A DNA stretch of 64,000 bases from Sphingobacteriales bacterium. Its GTDB lineage: Bacteria > Bacteroidota > Bacteroidia > Chitinophagales > UBA2359. A program made the translations under genes and the position numbers. Within the stretch, counting starts at the first letter, position 1. Every line of letters starts with the position of its first letter. The DNA lies in contig JADJJT010000002.1 of assembly GCA_016706405.1 (NCBI GenBank), positions 682,001-746,000 of the forward strand, in the 5' to 3' direction. The notes below the pieces were generated by a model, which was not told the DNA's origin, did no database searches, and saw nothing but the letters and a program-made list of their open reading frames with translations. Shown piece after piece: positions 8,397 to 16,877 of this stretch.

Positions 8397-9884
8397 ATGA
8401 AAAAACTATTTTTATTTAATAAATACCTAATAGCATTACTATTTATCTTTACGGCTACATCGTGCTCGGAATGGTTGGATGTTAATACCGACCCCAATAA
8501 CCCCGCCACTATGGAGCCCGAAAATATTTTGCCCGTAGCACAAACATCTGTTGGAGGTACTATAGGGGCCGATTTTGCTATTGTTGCCGGCTTATGGTCG
8601 CAGCACTGGACACAATCGAATGTTAGCTCGCAATACAAAACATTAGATGCCTATAGTTTAGTGCCTGCCGACTATAACTCTGCTTGGAACGAACTATATG
8701 CCGGAGGTCTTAATGACCTTGAATTAGTAAAAAAAGGTGCTGCCGAAAAAGGCAACTGGAATCTTTACCTGCAAGCTGTTGTAGTACAAACCTACGGCTT
8801 TCAAATACTGGCTGACTTTTTCGATAAAATTCCTTATAGCGAAGCCCTTAAAGGCCTTGACAATATACAACCAAAATTTGACGACGGCCAAAACGTCTAT
8901 GCTGGTTTAATTGCCGCAATTGACGAAGCATTAGGCAAAGATTTTGATGCAACAAGCAACGCCTATGTTAAAACCGATTTAGTGTTTGGAACTGGCGACC
9001 TTGGCTCGCAAATTGACAACTGGAAAAAGTTTGCCAATACCTTAAAACTTAAAATGTACTTGCGTCAAGCAGAAAGTGCTAATAAAGCTGCTGCCATGAG
9101 TGCCATCTCGGCAATGATGACCAATGGAACACAATTTTTAGATACCCACGCTGCCATAACTCAATTTATTGACGAGGCAAGCCGCAGTAATTTTTTGTAC
9201 GAAAACAATATACGCCAACTTAACGTTGCAACTAATCTTAGAATGAGCCGTACTATTGAGTCGTTTTTAAGTGCAAACGGTGATTTTGGCCGAATGGATG
9301 CTTACTTTGCGCCTGGTAATGCCGGACAATATGGTTTAGAGCAAGGCGATTACGAAGCCCCAACAACTACAACACCCGGCGCTAGGGTAAGCACCGTTAT
9401 TTTAAGCCCAACCGATGCTTTTTATTTTATTAGCTACGACGAGTCGTTATTTTTACAAGCCGAAGCCCGTTTGCGTATGGGCCAAGATATTAGCTCACTT
9501 TATAATGAGGCTGTTACTGCGGCCTATGCTAAATTTGGTATTGCTCCTCCAGCTGGCATCTTAGATGCAGGTGGCGCTTATGCTTACCCTTCGGGTGGCT
9601 CGGATGCTGATAAGCTAAAAGCCCTTATGACCCAAAAATGGGTGGGTATGTTTAAACAAGGCTGGGAAGCTTTCTTCGACCAAGCACGCACAGGCTACCC
9701 CAAAATCTCGCCTGTATCAGCAACCGACCCCGCTTATGTTCCTGGCGAACTTGTATATGCTAAAAATGGCGTAACAGGTGGTAAATTCCCTAAACGTTTG
9801 TTGTATCCATCGGCTTCAAGTGATGTTAATACCAATACACCCACCGGCGAAACTATTACTGATAAAGTATGGTGGATGCCTTAA
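8397..9884 (+). CDS. SusD/RagB-family surface lipoprotein (SusD-like_2 type)
   Basis: This 495-residue partner of the preceding SusC has a lipoprotein signal ending at FTATSCSEWLDVNTDPNNP; the SxxWLDVNTDPNNP stretch after the Cys is characteristic of the SusD-like_2 group. The rest is rich in helices of the TPR-like SusD fold. It forms the lid of the SusC barrel and captures substrate at the surface. The ATG lies 11 bp after the susC stop with an A-rich leader, so the two are co-transcribed. The end KVWWMP is typical for the group. Confidence 0.93.
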   Translation: MKKLFLFNKYLIALLFIFTATSCSEWLDVNTDPNNPATMEPENILPVAQTSVGGTIGADFAIVAGLWSQHWTQSNVSSQYKTLDAYSLVPADYNSAWNELYAGGLNDLELVKKGAAEKGNWNLYLQAVVVQTYGFQILADFFDKIPYSEALKGLDNIQPKFDDGQNVYAGLIAAIDEALGKDFDATSNAYVKTDLVFGTGDLGSQIDNWKKFANTLKLKMYLRQAESANKAAAMSAISAMMTNGTQFLDTHAAITQFIDEASRSNFLYENNIRQLNVATNLRMSRTIESFLSANGDFGRMDAYFAPGNAGQYGLEQGDYEAPTTTTPGARVSTVILSPTDAFYFISYDESLFLQAEARLRMGQDISSLYNEAVTAAYAKFGIAPPAGILDAGGAYAYPSGGSDADKLKALMTQKWVGMFKQGWEAFFDQARTGYPKISPVSATDPAYVPGELVYAKNGVTGGKFPKRLLYPSASSDVNTNTPTGETITDKVWWMP

Positions 9885-9932
9885 CCAATTTTTGTTTTAT
9901 TAATTAAACTAAACTAAATTAAATTTAACATA

Positions 9933-10574
9933 ATGAAAAATATCAAATTTAGTTTTGGCGTGGTTTTGGCATTTGCACTCGTTTTTTTATCGAGCTGCGA
10001 AAAGGAAAAAACTACGGCCAATCTTTCAACCATTACTTATTATCCGGTAATTACCCTTAATGGCGACCAATGGAACGAAATTGCTGTTGGTGGTTCGTTT
10101 ACCGACCCCGGAGTTGTTGCCAAAGAGGGCGAAACAGAAATTTCGGTTACAACAGAGGGCACAGTTGATGTTAACACCCCCGGTGTTTACACCATTAGTT
10201 ACACCGCAGTAAATAAAGACGGTTATTCTTCTACCGATTACCGTTATGTTGGCGTTATTGACCCTGCTGTAGCTGGCCAAGATATGTCAGGCGCCTATAA
10301 ACGGAACGCTGGCGCACAGGGTATTGCTACGGTGTCAAAAATATCCGGAAACTTGTTTTACTCTAACAATGTTGGCGGTGTTGCAGTCCCCAATCCAAGT
10401 ATAGGCGTATTCTTTTATTATTATGCACCTGGCAAAATAGATGTGCCATTCCAAAATACACCTGGAAACGCTTTCGAGTGTACCAACGAAAGTGTTGAGT
10501 TAGGTGTGAATTTTAAATGGGTAGTAATTAATTCGGGTTATGGTGCTGCTCTTCGTACTTTTATTAAACAATAA
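9933..10574 (+). CDS. Surface lipoprotein with Ig-like (DUF5011/5012-type) domain
   Basis: This 213-residue lipoprotein (lipobox LSSCEKEK, Cys at about residue 22) has one immunoglobulin-like domain at about 35-110. The domain shows the hallmark pattern of bacterial DUF5011/HYR-like modules: YYPVITLNGDQWNEIAVGGSFTDPGVVAKEG followed by NTPGVYTISYTAVNKDGYSS. A C-terminal beta-rich region has no motif I know. Its place as the third gene of the SusCD operon matches BT2262 of B. thetaiotaomicron. It is likely a surface accessory subunit of the importer. Family placement is from memory of these motifs. Confidence 0.85.
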   Translation: MKNIKFSFGVVLAFALVFLSSCEKEKTTANLSTITYYPVITLNGDQWNEIAVGGSFTDPGVVAKEGETEISVTTEGTVDVNTPGVYTISYTAVNKDGYSSTDYRYVGVIDPAVAGQDMSGAYKRNAGAQGIATVSKISGNLFYSNNVGGVAVPNPSIGVFFYYYAPGKIDVPFQNTPGNAFECTNESVELGVNFKWVVINSGYGAALRTFIKQ

Positions 10575-10589
10575 ACTAAAAAAGTAAAA

Positions 10590-11231
10590 ATGAAAAAATC
10601 AATATTAATAGTATTATCATTAATAATTTTTAGCTTAACGTCGTGCGACTTAACCACCGAGCCAGAAATTACGGGCACCAACACTCAGGCAATGGCTGGC
10701 GAGTGGGTACTTGACTTGTTTGACGAAGCAGGTACGCACCTTGCAGGTCAGGGCTTAATGACAACAACAAACACCGCTGCTAATACTGCCTCGGAAATGT
10801 GGTTAATAGACCACGACTTTTTTGGCATGCAATTTAAAGCAAGCACCGACCAGAATGCTAAAACTATGTCATCATCAAAAGCGGCTAATATTGAATTTGC
10901 CCCTGGCGATGCCCCCGACCCCAGCGTAGTAGTACCTTTGGGCGAAACCACCGAATCGGTAAGCGCGGTGCCTGAGTTTGTTACCATTAGTGGTGGCATT
11001 TTATCTGGCGCAGCCCACCCACCATCGGGCACAACTACCGATAGCATGAGGTTTACTATTACTGCTATTTACAGATCAGAAATTTATACTGCTTCATCGT
11101 ACGATATTAGCGCCGAAACTGGCGATACAACTGTAGTATGGGGCATAACCAGTTCAAGCGAACTACCCGACGGGCCTTATGTTATTCAAGGACACCGCCG
11201 CACTGGTTTTTTAGAAGATGAACCACATTAG
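10590..11231 (+). CDS. Lipid_bd-type surface lipoprotein of the SusCD operon
   Basis: This 213-residue lipoprotein (signal ending LTSCDLTTEPE) has beta-sheet-rich sequence. The GEWVLDLFDEAGTHLAG start and the closing PDGPYVIQGHRRTGFLEDEP segment resemble the 'lipid-binding putative hydrolase' (Lipid_bd) group, whose B. thetaiotaomicron member is BT2261. It is the last gene of the operon, 15 bp after the Ig-like lipoprotein and followed by a clear terminator. It probably sits at the surface as an accessory subunit of the importer; no catalytic residues can be pointed to. Confidence 0.8.
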   Translation: MKKSILIVLSLIIFSLTSCDLTTEPEITGTNTQAMAGEWVLDLFDEAGTHLAGQGLMTTTNTAANTASEMWLIDHDFFGMQFKASTDQNAKTMSSSKAANIEFAPGDAPDPSVVVPLGETTESVSAVPEFVTISGGILSGAAHPPSGTTTDSMRFTITAIYRSEIYTASSYDISAETGDTTVVWGITSSSELPDGPYVIQGHRRTGFLEDEPH

Positions 11232-11272
11232 TGTTTCGTTTATTAGTTGCTGGTAACTAATAAAAAATATCG

Positions 11273-11320
11273 CCCAACCGTTTGTAGCTATTCTATTTAG
11301 CATAAGCGGTTGGGTTTTTT
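11273..11320 (+). terminator. Rho-independent terminator of the SusCD operon
   Basis: The 8-bp stem CCCAACCG (11273-11280) / CGGTTGGG (11307-11314) is followed directly by six T. It ends the four-gene operon. Confidence 0.85.
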
Positions 11321-11423
11321 AATTTATGCCCATTCCAAAACACTAAACCCTATTAACTATAATATTGAGAAAGCCGTTCTTTGCTTAAATTGTTAAAGCA
11401 TATAACTAATAACAAGGTGTTAG

Positions 11424-12341
11424 CTAATTTGCCAAAATTGTCATCTTTTGCCGTACAAACGCGGCTATACTATTAAGTGCCTCTTCGGCTTCTGGAATAA
11501 TTGGCCAAAAAAACTGCCATACATGCGGCATATCGTCCCATATTTCGAGTTTTATATCATTGCCAGCCTTCCGGGCTTTTTTGGCAAAACTAAGCGAATC
11601 ATCTAACAATACTTCGGCAGTGCCAACCTGTAAAAGTAAGGGCGGTAACCCTTCTAAATGGCCATACAACGGCGAAACATAGGGGTGCTGAACTTTTTCG
11701 TTGTTAGCATAAGATTTGCCCCAAGTTTTAATTTCGCTCCCAATGAGCATGTAATCTATATCGTTATTTTCGGTAACCGAATTGCCCGAGCCTGTTAAAT
11801 CTGTCCAAGGCGACAAACAAACGCCCAAGGCCGGAAGTGGCAAATCGTAGTCGCGCAGGGCTAAGAGCGTAGCTAATACTAAGCCGCCACCTGCCGAGTC
11901 GCCCGCCAAAAAAATATCTTCCGGATGATACCCTTTTTCTAACAGCCACTCGTAAGCCGTTAAAGCATCGTTTAAGGCAGCAGGGTAGGGGTTTTCGGGC
12001 CATAAACTGTAATTAAGGCCAATTGCGCCTATCCCTAATTTTGAGGCCAAACGCGATATTAAGGAGCTATGCGTTTGATACGAGCCAAATGCGTAGCCGC
12101 CACCGTGTAAATACAGCATCACCACATCTTTATCGGCAAATTGTGGTTTAAAATATCCGGCCTCCATACCCTTAATTTTTATAGGAGTTATCGTTACGCT
12201 TGATGTAGATGGTAACCGCGAAGTAGCTAATTCTAAGGCTTTCCGGATGAAAAAAATGTCTTTATGTTTGTTTTGGCTGGTCATTAAATATTGCCCCAAC
12301 CTTAAATAACGTTTAACTATATAACTGCGAAGACTTGGCAT
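11424..12341 (-). CDS. HSL-type alpha/beta hydrolase (esterase/lipase)
   Basis: This 305-residue hormone-sensitive-lipase family (bacterial family IV) esterase has the oxyanion motif LYLHGGGYAFGS, the nucleophile elbow AGDSAGGGL, an Asp in the GTAEVLLDDS region and the final His in DDMPHVWQFF. It has no signal peptide, so it probably acts in the cytosol on short acyl esters or lactones. The ATG at 12341 gives a basic, amphipathic N terminus; a second ATG about 18 codons on (MTSQNKHK) is possible. It is convergent with the SusCD operon and stands alone. Confidence 0.88.
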   Translation of the reverse strand: MPSLRSYIVKRYLRLGQYLMTSQNKHKDIFFIRKALELATSRLPSTSSVTITPIKIKGMEAGYFKPQFADKDVVMLYLHGGGYAFGSYQTHSSLISRLASKLGIGAIGLNYSLWPENPYPAALNDALTAYEWLLEKGYHPEDIFLAGDSAGGGLVLATLLALRDYDLPLPALGVCLSPWTDLTGSGNSVTENNDIDYMLIGSEIKTWGKSYANNEKVQHPYVSPLYGHLEGLPPLLLQVGTAEVLLDDSLSFAKKARKAGNDIKLEIWDDMPHVWQFFWPIIPEAEEALNSIAAFVRQKMTILAN

Positions 12342-12715
12342 TATTTTGTAGCGATTTATTTTTGCTTAAAGATAAGACTAAGTTTGCAAGCAAAATTAAC
12401 AAAATAATAGACAGATGCCTTAATTTTATACAAATAGTACTTTAAATTAGAAATTACCGCCTGAAATTAGGGTAAAATAGTACTGGTTTTGAGATAAACC
12501 GTAGTGTGCTCAATAAAACTTAGAACATGATGTCAATTTTATATTTTTTAATTAGTAGTGCCCAATTTCTGGAAAAGGTTAATGCATCGGGAGGTTCTCA
12601 AATCTGGCAATAAACAACAAAAAAATAATATAGAAGTAAATACTATTCAAGTCCTTCCTCCTTGGAGTTAGGTGCAGCTTCCAATCCGAGTAAATAACCC
12701 ACCCTGCGTGCCATA

Positions 12716-12770
12716 GAAGATTAACCCACCCCTGCACCCCGCCGAGGAAGGGAAGGTGCAAAATCAAGCT
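12716..12770 (+). repeat. Dispersed GC-rich repeat, copy A
   Basis: It begins GAAGATTAACCCACCCCTGC and runs through a CCCCgCCgAGGaaGGG partial palindrome into AAATCAA. It matches copy B (13023-13075) along nearly its whole length with a few substitutions and small indels. Confidence 0.75.
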
Positions 12771-13022
12771 AATTCTTTAATCATAAATACGATGAATTGA
12801 GCCTGCCGAAATTTCATCATTCAAGGCAATTTTTTTACCCAAACACATACAACTTAAAATAAATGCCGTAAATTGCCGCCGTATTTAACCATATAACCGC
12901 CGTTTGCTATGATTTTTAACGCTTCCCCCTGCACCGGCACCTCCCGCGCTTTAAGCAAGTGCTGGGGTAAATACTAGGCCCGTAGCTCACCGCCTTGTAT
13001 TTGCCCCTAATTCCCCCTTCCG

Positions 13023-13075
13023 GAAGATTAACCCACCCCTGCGCCCCTCCAAGGAGGGGAAATTGCGAAATCAAA
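13023..13075 (+). repeat. Dispersed GC-rich repeat, copy B
   Basis: It begins GAAGATTAACCCACCCCTGC, then CCCCTCCAAGGAGGGG, a perfect 16-bp palindrome, and ends in AAATCAA. Same element and orientation as copy A; copy C (18173-18203) is inverted. Confidence 0.78.
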
Positions 13076-13205
13076 CCAATTTTTTAACTCAAAAAAACTC
13101 ATTTTAAAATGAAAACATTTTTTCTTAATTTTGTAGGCTTTATACCTACAACAGCCCAACAGCCCAACAGCTAATAATATTTTTAAACCAACAAAGGTAA
13201 TAATT

Positions 13206-16200
13206 ATGGCGCTACTATTTATATTTAGTAGTGTGGGGGTGCGGGGGCAAAATTTATGTGACGCTCTTAACCCTATTGTTTTAGCCAGCGATAACTGCGA
13301 TGATGGCAACCTTCCCGATTGTTATTGTTCAAACGCCCCTCAAGGCCCTTATTATTTTAGACTACATATTTTTATTGTTACCGACGATGATGGCACTCAC
13401 AATGTAAACCTTACACATATACCCATTATGGTCGAAAATTTGCAACGTGCATTTAACAAACATAATATTTATTTTCTTTGGAATTGCGAGTTAGAATTTT
13501 GCTCCAACCATAACATATATTTAAGTGGTGCAACCGGTGCAAGTACGGGATTCTTAAATGCTATTTGTGGCCATCAAGATGGCATTAATATTTTCGTGGG
13601 AGATGAAGAAAGCCCCGACCCCAATGACCCATGGATTTGTATTGGCAATGGCAATGGAGGAGTAGCAGATAATATTCCAGGTCGCGCCATACATGTATCG
13701 GGTAAAAAATGCCTTTTTACTGGCGACCCCAACCCAACCGACCCCGTTGTACTTACATCTACTGTACCCCATGAAATGGGGCATATTTTCGGGTTACACC
13801 ATGTAGTTTTGGCAAATAATTGCACCCAAATTTTAGAAAATACAGACTGCCAAACATCTTGCGATTTTGTATGCGACACCCCTTTTGGCGATGCCGCTTC
13901 CAATTTTCCGGATTGTGTATCAACTTGGCCACTTTTACCAACAAACTCGAATATAATTAATTTTATGTCGTCCAACTCACACCACCAATGTAGAAATATA
14001 TTTACCCCCGAACAAGGCGTGCGTATGCGTTGTATTATAAACGAATACCTTAATGAACCTAACATTAATTTTGAGCAAAGGTTAATACCTTTACCGCTAC
14101 TTACTACAACCAATATTACCACAAATACAGTTTTCAATACCAACCAAGTTATGAACGGAAATATAGTAATAAACAGCGGTAGCGAGTTAATAATCGAAAA
14201 CTGCACCATACAAATGCCTTGGAACGCTAAAATAGTTGTTGAGCGCAATGCTAAACTTACCCTTAATAACGCCTATTTAACAGCGGCAACTTGCAGCGAA
14301 GAAACCGAGTTGTCAAACCCTTTTTGGCAGGGTATCATTGTTAAGGGTGGCATTGGGCAACAAACAGCCAATAATGGGTTAAACAACCCTTTCCATTGTG
14401 GTATTATGCGTAGCTACAACAATAGTGTAATTGAAAAAGCGTTGGTCGGCATATCAGCTATTACAACTTTTGAAGAAACAACACCAGGATTATTGACCAT
14501 TAGTCAAACAAATTTTATTAACAATGGCAATGGCGTTTTAATGTCGGCATTTTTAACCCCCACTACTACAGCAAGTAGTTTCCAAGATTGTATTTTTGTT
14601 GATAACCACCATTTAACACCCAATACCAACGGTATTGTTAGCTTTTTTACCCATAGAATATTATTAAGCCGATGCCGTTTTACAGGGTTTACCCAAAGTG
14701 GTATTTTAGGCGTTAACTCAGGCATTGAAATTGAAGGAGGAACAATTTTTGATGATAATAATTTTGGTATAGATATGAGCAATTTTATCTTAGGCACCTC
14801 AACAACCTCGTGGCTTAAATTTACCGGAAGCGAATTTCAGCGACACCTTTTCGACCACAACACCAGCGCGCATATACGCTTAGATAATACAATTGGTGTT
14901 ATGCCCGATAATTTTACTCGAGGAGCCTTAATTCGGTATGCCGACTTTATGGGACCAGCACCCGGAATATTTATCTGCAACCCTTTTTTTTATCTAATTG
15001 AAGAGTGCAGTTTTGAAACAGAAAATATGCCCGGAATTGCCGGATGCAGTAGTGGGCAGCCCGGCGATTTTCAACGATTTGCATTGTGCAACGCCTTTAA
15101 TAATTGCGACCGAGCCATTACCTTTTTTGGCGAAAACAGAGACGTAATTTTGTGGTCGAACAATTTCACCAATAATAATACCGATTGGTCGATAAGTTCT
15201 TATACCGATTTCGCACAAACCCCACCCCTTACTACCTTAGGGGCTATCTATAAATATCAAGGATCGCCCGGACAACCCGCCGGCAACTGCTTTAGCAACC
15301 CAATAATAAACGCCGATATACAAGCACTCCAAGGCGAGGTAGTACCTTTTAAGTACTATTACGAAGATGTAACGCCACCGCCACCTTGTATTATACCCAT
15401 AACACCCGGCGATTATAATGTTCACCAAACAATTGGCAACTTGTATGTATGCGATCAAGGCGCAGGTATTGTATATACAAACAACGATTTGCAAAACCAA
15501 CAAACTGTGGTTAATAATTTAACGGCATTGGTTGCCGCCAACCCGCAAAATGAGGATTATGTAGCACAGTTGGCAGCAGCAGAACTACTATATAGCCAAA
15601 TTTTGCAATTTTTAATTGGCGAAGCCATAATGCAAAACAACTATGCACTTGCCGAAACCTACCTACTTGCCGAACCCCCCACCCTTGCCAATCAATGGCT
15701 ATTATATGGCATACAAGTTGAGGCAGGTAACTACCAAAATGCCTCCAGCACCCTGGCTGCTATGCCCAATACCCCCAACTATATGCTGGGGGTTAAAACC
15801 ATGCAAAACTGGTATTTAAACTGGCTACAAGATACAACAGGGGTGTTAACCTTAACCCCCTTGCAAGATTCGACCCTAACAGCAATGGCAAACAGCCCAC
15901 ATATTGCGTTAGATGCGTCAATGGCACAAGCGTTTTTGCGCTATTTTAAAAACGAGTATTACCCATTGCAAATGCCTCCAATGCCATTACAAAATGCTAA
16001 AGCCAACCCCGCCCAAAACCATGGTATTGCACAAACCAATGGGCTATATATATACCCAAACCCTGCTGCTAATAAACTGAATATTAGCTTGCAAACTATA
16101 AATAACACAACTAACGAAGTGTTACAACTGCATATAGTAAACCTATTGGGGCAAATGGTGTATCAAATCCCGGTTTTAAACAACAATACCTATTTTACTA

Positions 16201-16295
16201 TAAACACTACTAATTTACAACAAGGCATGTATTATGTACAAGTACTTGGCTGCAACAGCGTTTTAGCCCAAAGCAAACTCGTTATTAATCGTTAA
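13206..16295 (+). CDS. Secreted zinc metalloprotease (metzincin) with beta-helix and T9SS sorting domain
   Basis: This 1029-residue secreted protein has, at about residue 195, the metzincin motif HEMGHIFGLHH (HExxHxxGxxH), which binds Zn. Cys-rich neighbours and the CDTPFGDAASN segment with a later NFMSSNSHH (a Met-turn-like stretch) fit the pappalysin (M43) group. A right-handed beta-helix-like region follows (about 310-720, repeated short N-rich turns). The C-terminal 75 residues form a T9SS type A sorting domain (LYIYPNPAANKLNISL ... LLGQMVYQIPV ... LQQGMYYVQV). The ATG start gives a hydrophobic but uncharged leader ending RGQ; the frame upstream is open without ATG and would add lysines (FKPTKVII), so a rare start or an upstream frameshift is possible. 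It probably degrades extracellular protein. Confidence 0.85.
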   Translation: MALLFIFSSVGVRGQNLCDALNPIVLASDNCDDGNLPDCYCSNAPQGPYYFRLHIFIVTDDDGTHNVNLTHIPIMVENLQRAFNKHNIYFLWNCELEFCSNHNIYLSGATGASTGFLNAICGHQDGINIFVGDEESPDPNDPWICIGNGNGGVADNIPGRAIHVSGKKCLFTGDPNPTDPVVLTSTVPHEMGHIFGLHHVVLANNCTQILENTDCQTSCDFVCDTPFGDAASNFPDCVSTWPLLPTNSNIINFMSSNSHHQCRNIFTPEQGVRMRCIINEYLNEPNINFEQRLIPLPLLTTTNITTNTVFNTNQVMNGNIVINSGSELIIENCTIQMPWNAKIVVERNAKLTLNNAYLTAATCSEETELSNPFWQGIIVKGGIGQQTANNGLNNPFHCGIMRSYNNSVIEKALVGISAITTFEETTPGLLTISQTNFINNGNGVLMSAFLTPTTTASSFQDCIFVDNHHLTPNTNGIVSFFTHRILLSRCRFTGFTQSGILGVNSGIEIEGGTIFDDNNFGIDMSNFILGTSTTSWLKFTGSEFQRHLFDHNTSAHIRLDNTIGVMPDNFTRGALIRYADFMGPAPGIFICNPFFYLIEECSFETENMPGIAGCSSGQPGDFQRFALCNAFNNCDRAITFFGENRDVILWSNNFTNNNTDWSISSYTDFAQTPPLTTLGAIYKYQGSPGQPAGNCFSNPIINADIQALQGEVVPFKYYYEDVTPPPPCIIPITPGDYNVHQTIGNLYVCDQGAGIVYTNNDLQNQQTVVNNLTALVAANPQNEDYVAQLAAAELLYSQILQFLIGEAIMQNNYALAETYLLAEPPTLANQWLLYGIQVEAGNYQNASSTLAAMPNTPNYMLGVKTMQNWYLNWLQDTTGVLTLTPLQDSTLTAMANSPHIALDASMAQAFLRYFKNEYYPLQMPPMPLQNAKANPAQNHGIAQTNGLYIYPNPAANKLNISLQTINNTTNEVLQLHIVNLLGQMVYQIPVLNNNTYFTINTTNLQQGMYYVQVLGCNSVLAQSKLVINR

Positions 16296-16311
16296 ATCCG
16301 TTATTTACCCA

Positions 16312-16357
16312 AGCTCATAGCCTTAACACAATAACTGTGTAAGGCTATGAGCTATTT
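16312..16357 (+). terminator. Long hairpin terminator after the metalloprotease
   Basis: The stem AGCTCATAGCCTTAACACA / TGTGTAAGGCTATGAGCT has one bulged A (16312-16330 with 16336-16353), a 5-base loop and ATTTTA following. An ATG at 16347 lies inside the stem, which argues against using it as the start of the next gene. Confidence 0.75.
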
Positions 16358-16373
16358 TACACTACAATATTTT

Positions 16374-16877
16374 ATGAATACAAAGAACATTTTTTTGACT
16401 ATTATATACTTTTTAGCAACCACTAATGTAAATGCGCAAATTGGCTACTCTAAAGTAATTGATGGCTTTGAAAACTACACAGATTTCGCAAGAATAATAA
16501 CATTACAACCTGATGGCTTGCTGATAGGATGCCAGTTAGATAAAGGTTGGGACGGCACTTTTGGGTTATTAAAAACCGATTTTGATGGAAATAAAATTTG
16601 GAGCAAATATTATAATCCCGAACTTGATCCCTTATTATCCGACTATTTTGAAAAAAATGACAAACTGTATATTACCACCGAATGTCCCTACCCCCATAGT
16701 TTAGATGTTTGGATTGTATGTGCCGATGCCCAAACTGGCGATACTTTATGGACAAAGACCCTAATAGACACCACCTATAATAATTATACCTACAACATTA
16801 TACCCACCCTTGACGACGGAATATTAATAACGACTAATAAAAGTGCAGGAGATGGTTTTAACAGTATTTGTGGCTAA
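16374..16877 (+). CDS. N-terminal part of a frameshifted T9SS repeat protein
   Basis: The start MNTKNIFLTIIYFLATTNVNAQ is a signal peptide. An upstream in-frame ATG at 16347 is within a terminator hairpin and is rejected. The mature part consists of beta-propeller-like repeats (LQPDGLLIGCQLD, LLKTDFDGNKIWSKYY, DAQTGDTLWTKTL, PTLDDGILITT) as in the large Bacteroidota family of secreted propellers with a T9SS tail. The frame stops at 16877 just as the next repeat starts, and the repeat continues in another frame as WLIKTDSLGN (next entry). An extra TG, or one missing base, near 16867-16873 would explain it. The two parts are one gene. Function unknown; likely surface-exposed or secreted. Confidence 0.75.
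   Translation: MNTKNIFLTIIYFLATTNVNAQIGYSKVIDGFENYTDFARIITLQPDGLLIGCQLDKGWDGTFGLLKTDFDGNKIWSKYYNPELDPLLSDYFEKNDKLYITTECPYPHSLDVWIVCADAQTGDTLWTKTLIDTTYNNYTYNIIPTLDDGILITTNKSAGDGFNSICG

Larger units (their letters stand above)
12342..13205. other. Long spacer with GC-rich dispersed repeats and no gene
   Basis: This 864-bp stretch contains no convincing gene. It holds two related GC-rich repeats (12716-12770 and 13023-13075), other C-rich blocks (about 12640-12670 and 12925-13020), and just before the protease a short iteration of CCCAACAG (about 13155-13172). A 21-codon open frame at 13109 (MKTFFLNFVGFIPTT...) ends before the protease in another frame and could be a relic of its leader. The minus-strand open frames here are produced by the repeats. 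Confidence 0.6.

Noticed and set aside
12579..13309. Two minus-strand frames in the spacer before the metalloprotease
   Set aside because: They are translations of GC-rich dispersed repeats and the second runs into the metalloprotease gene.
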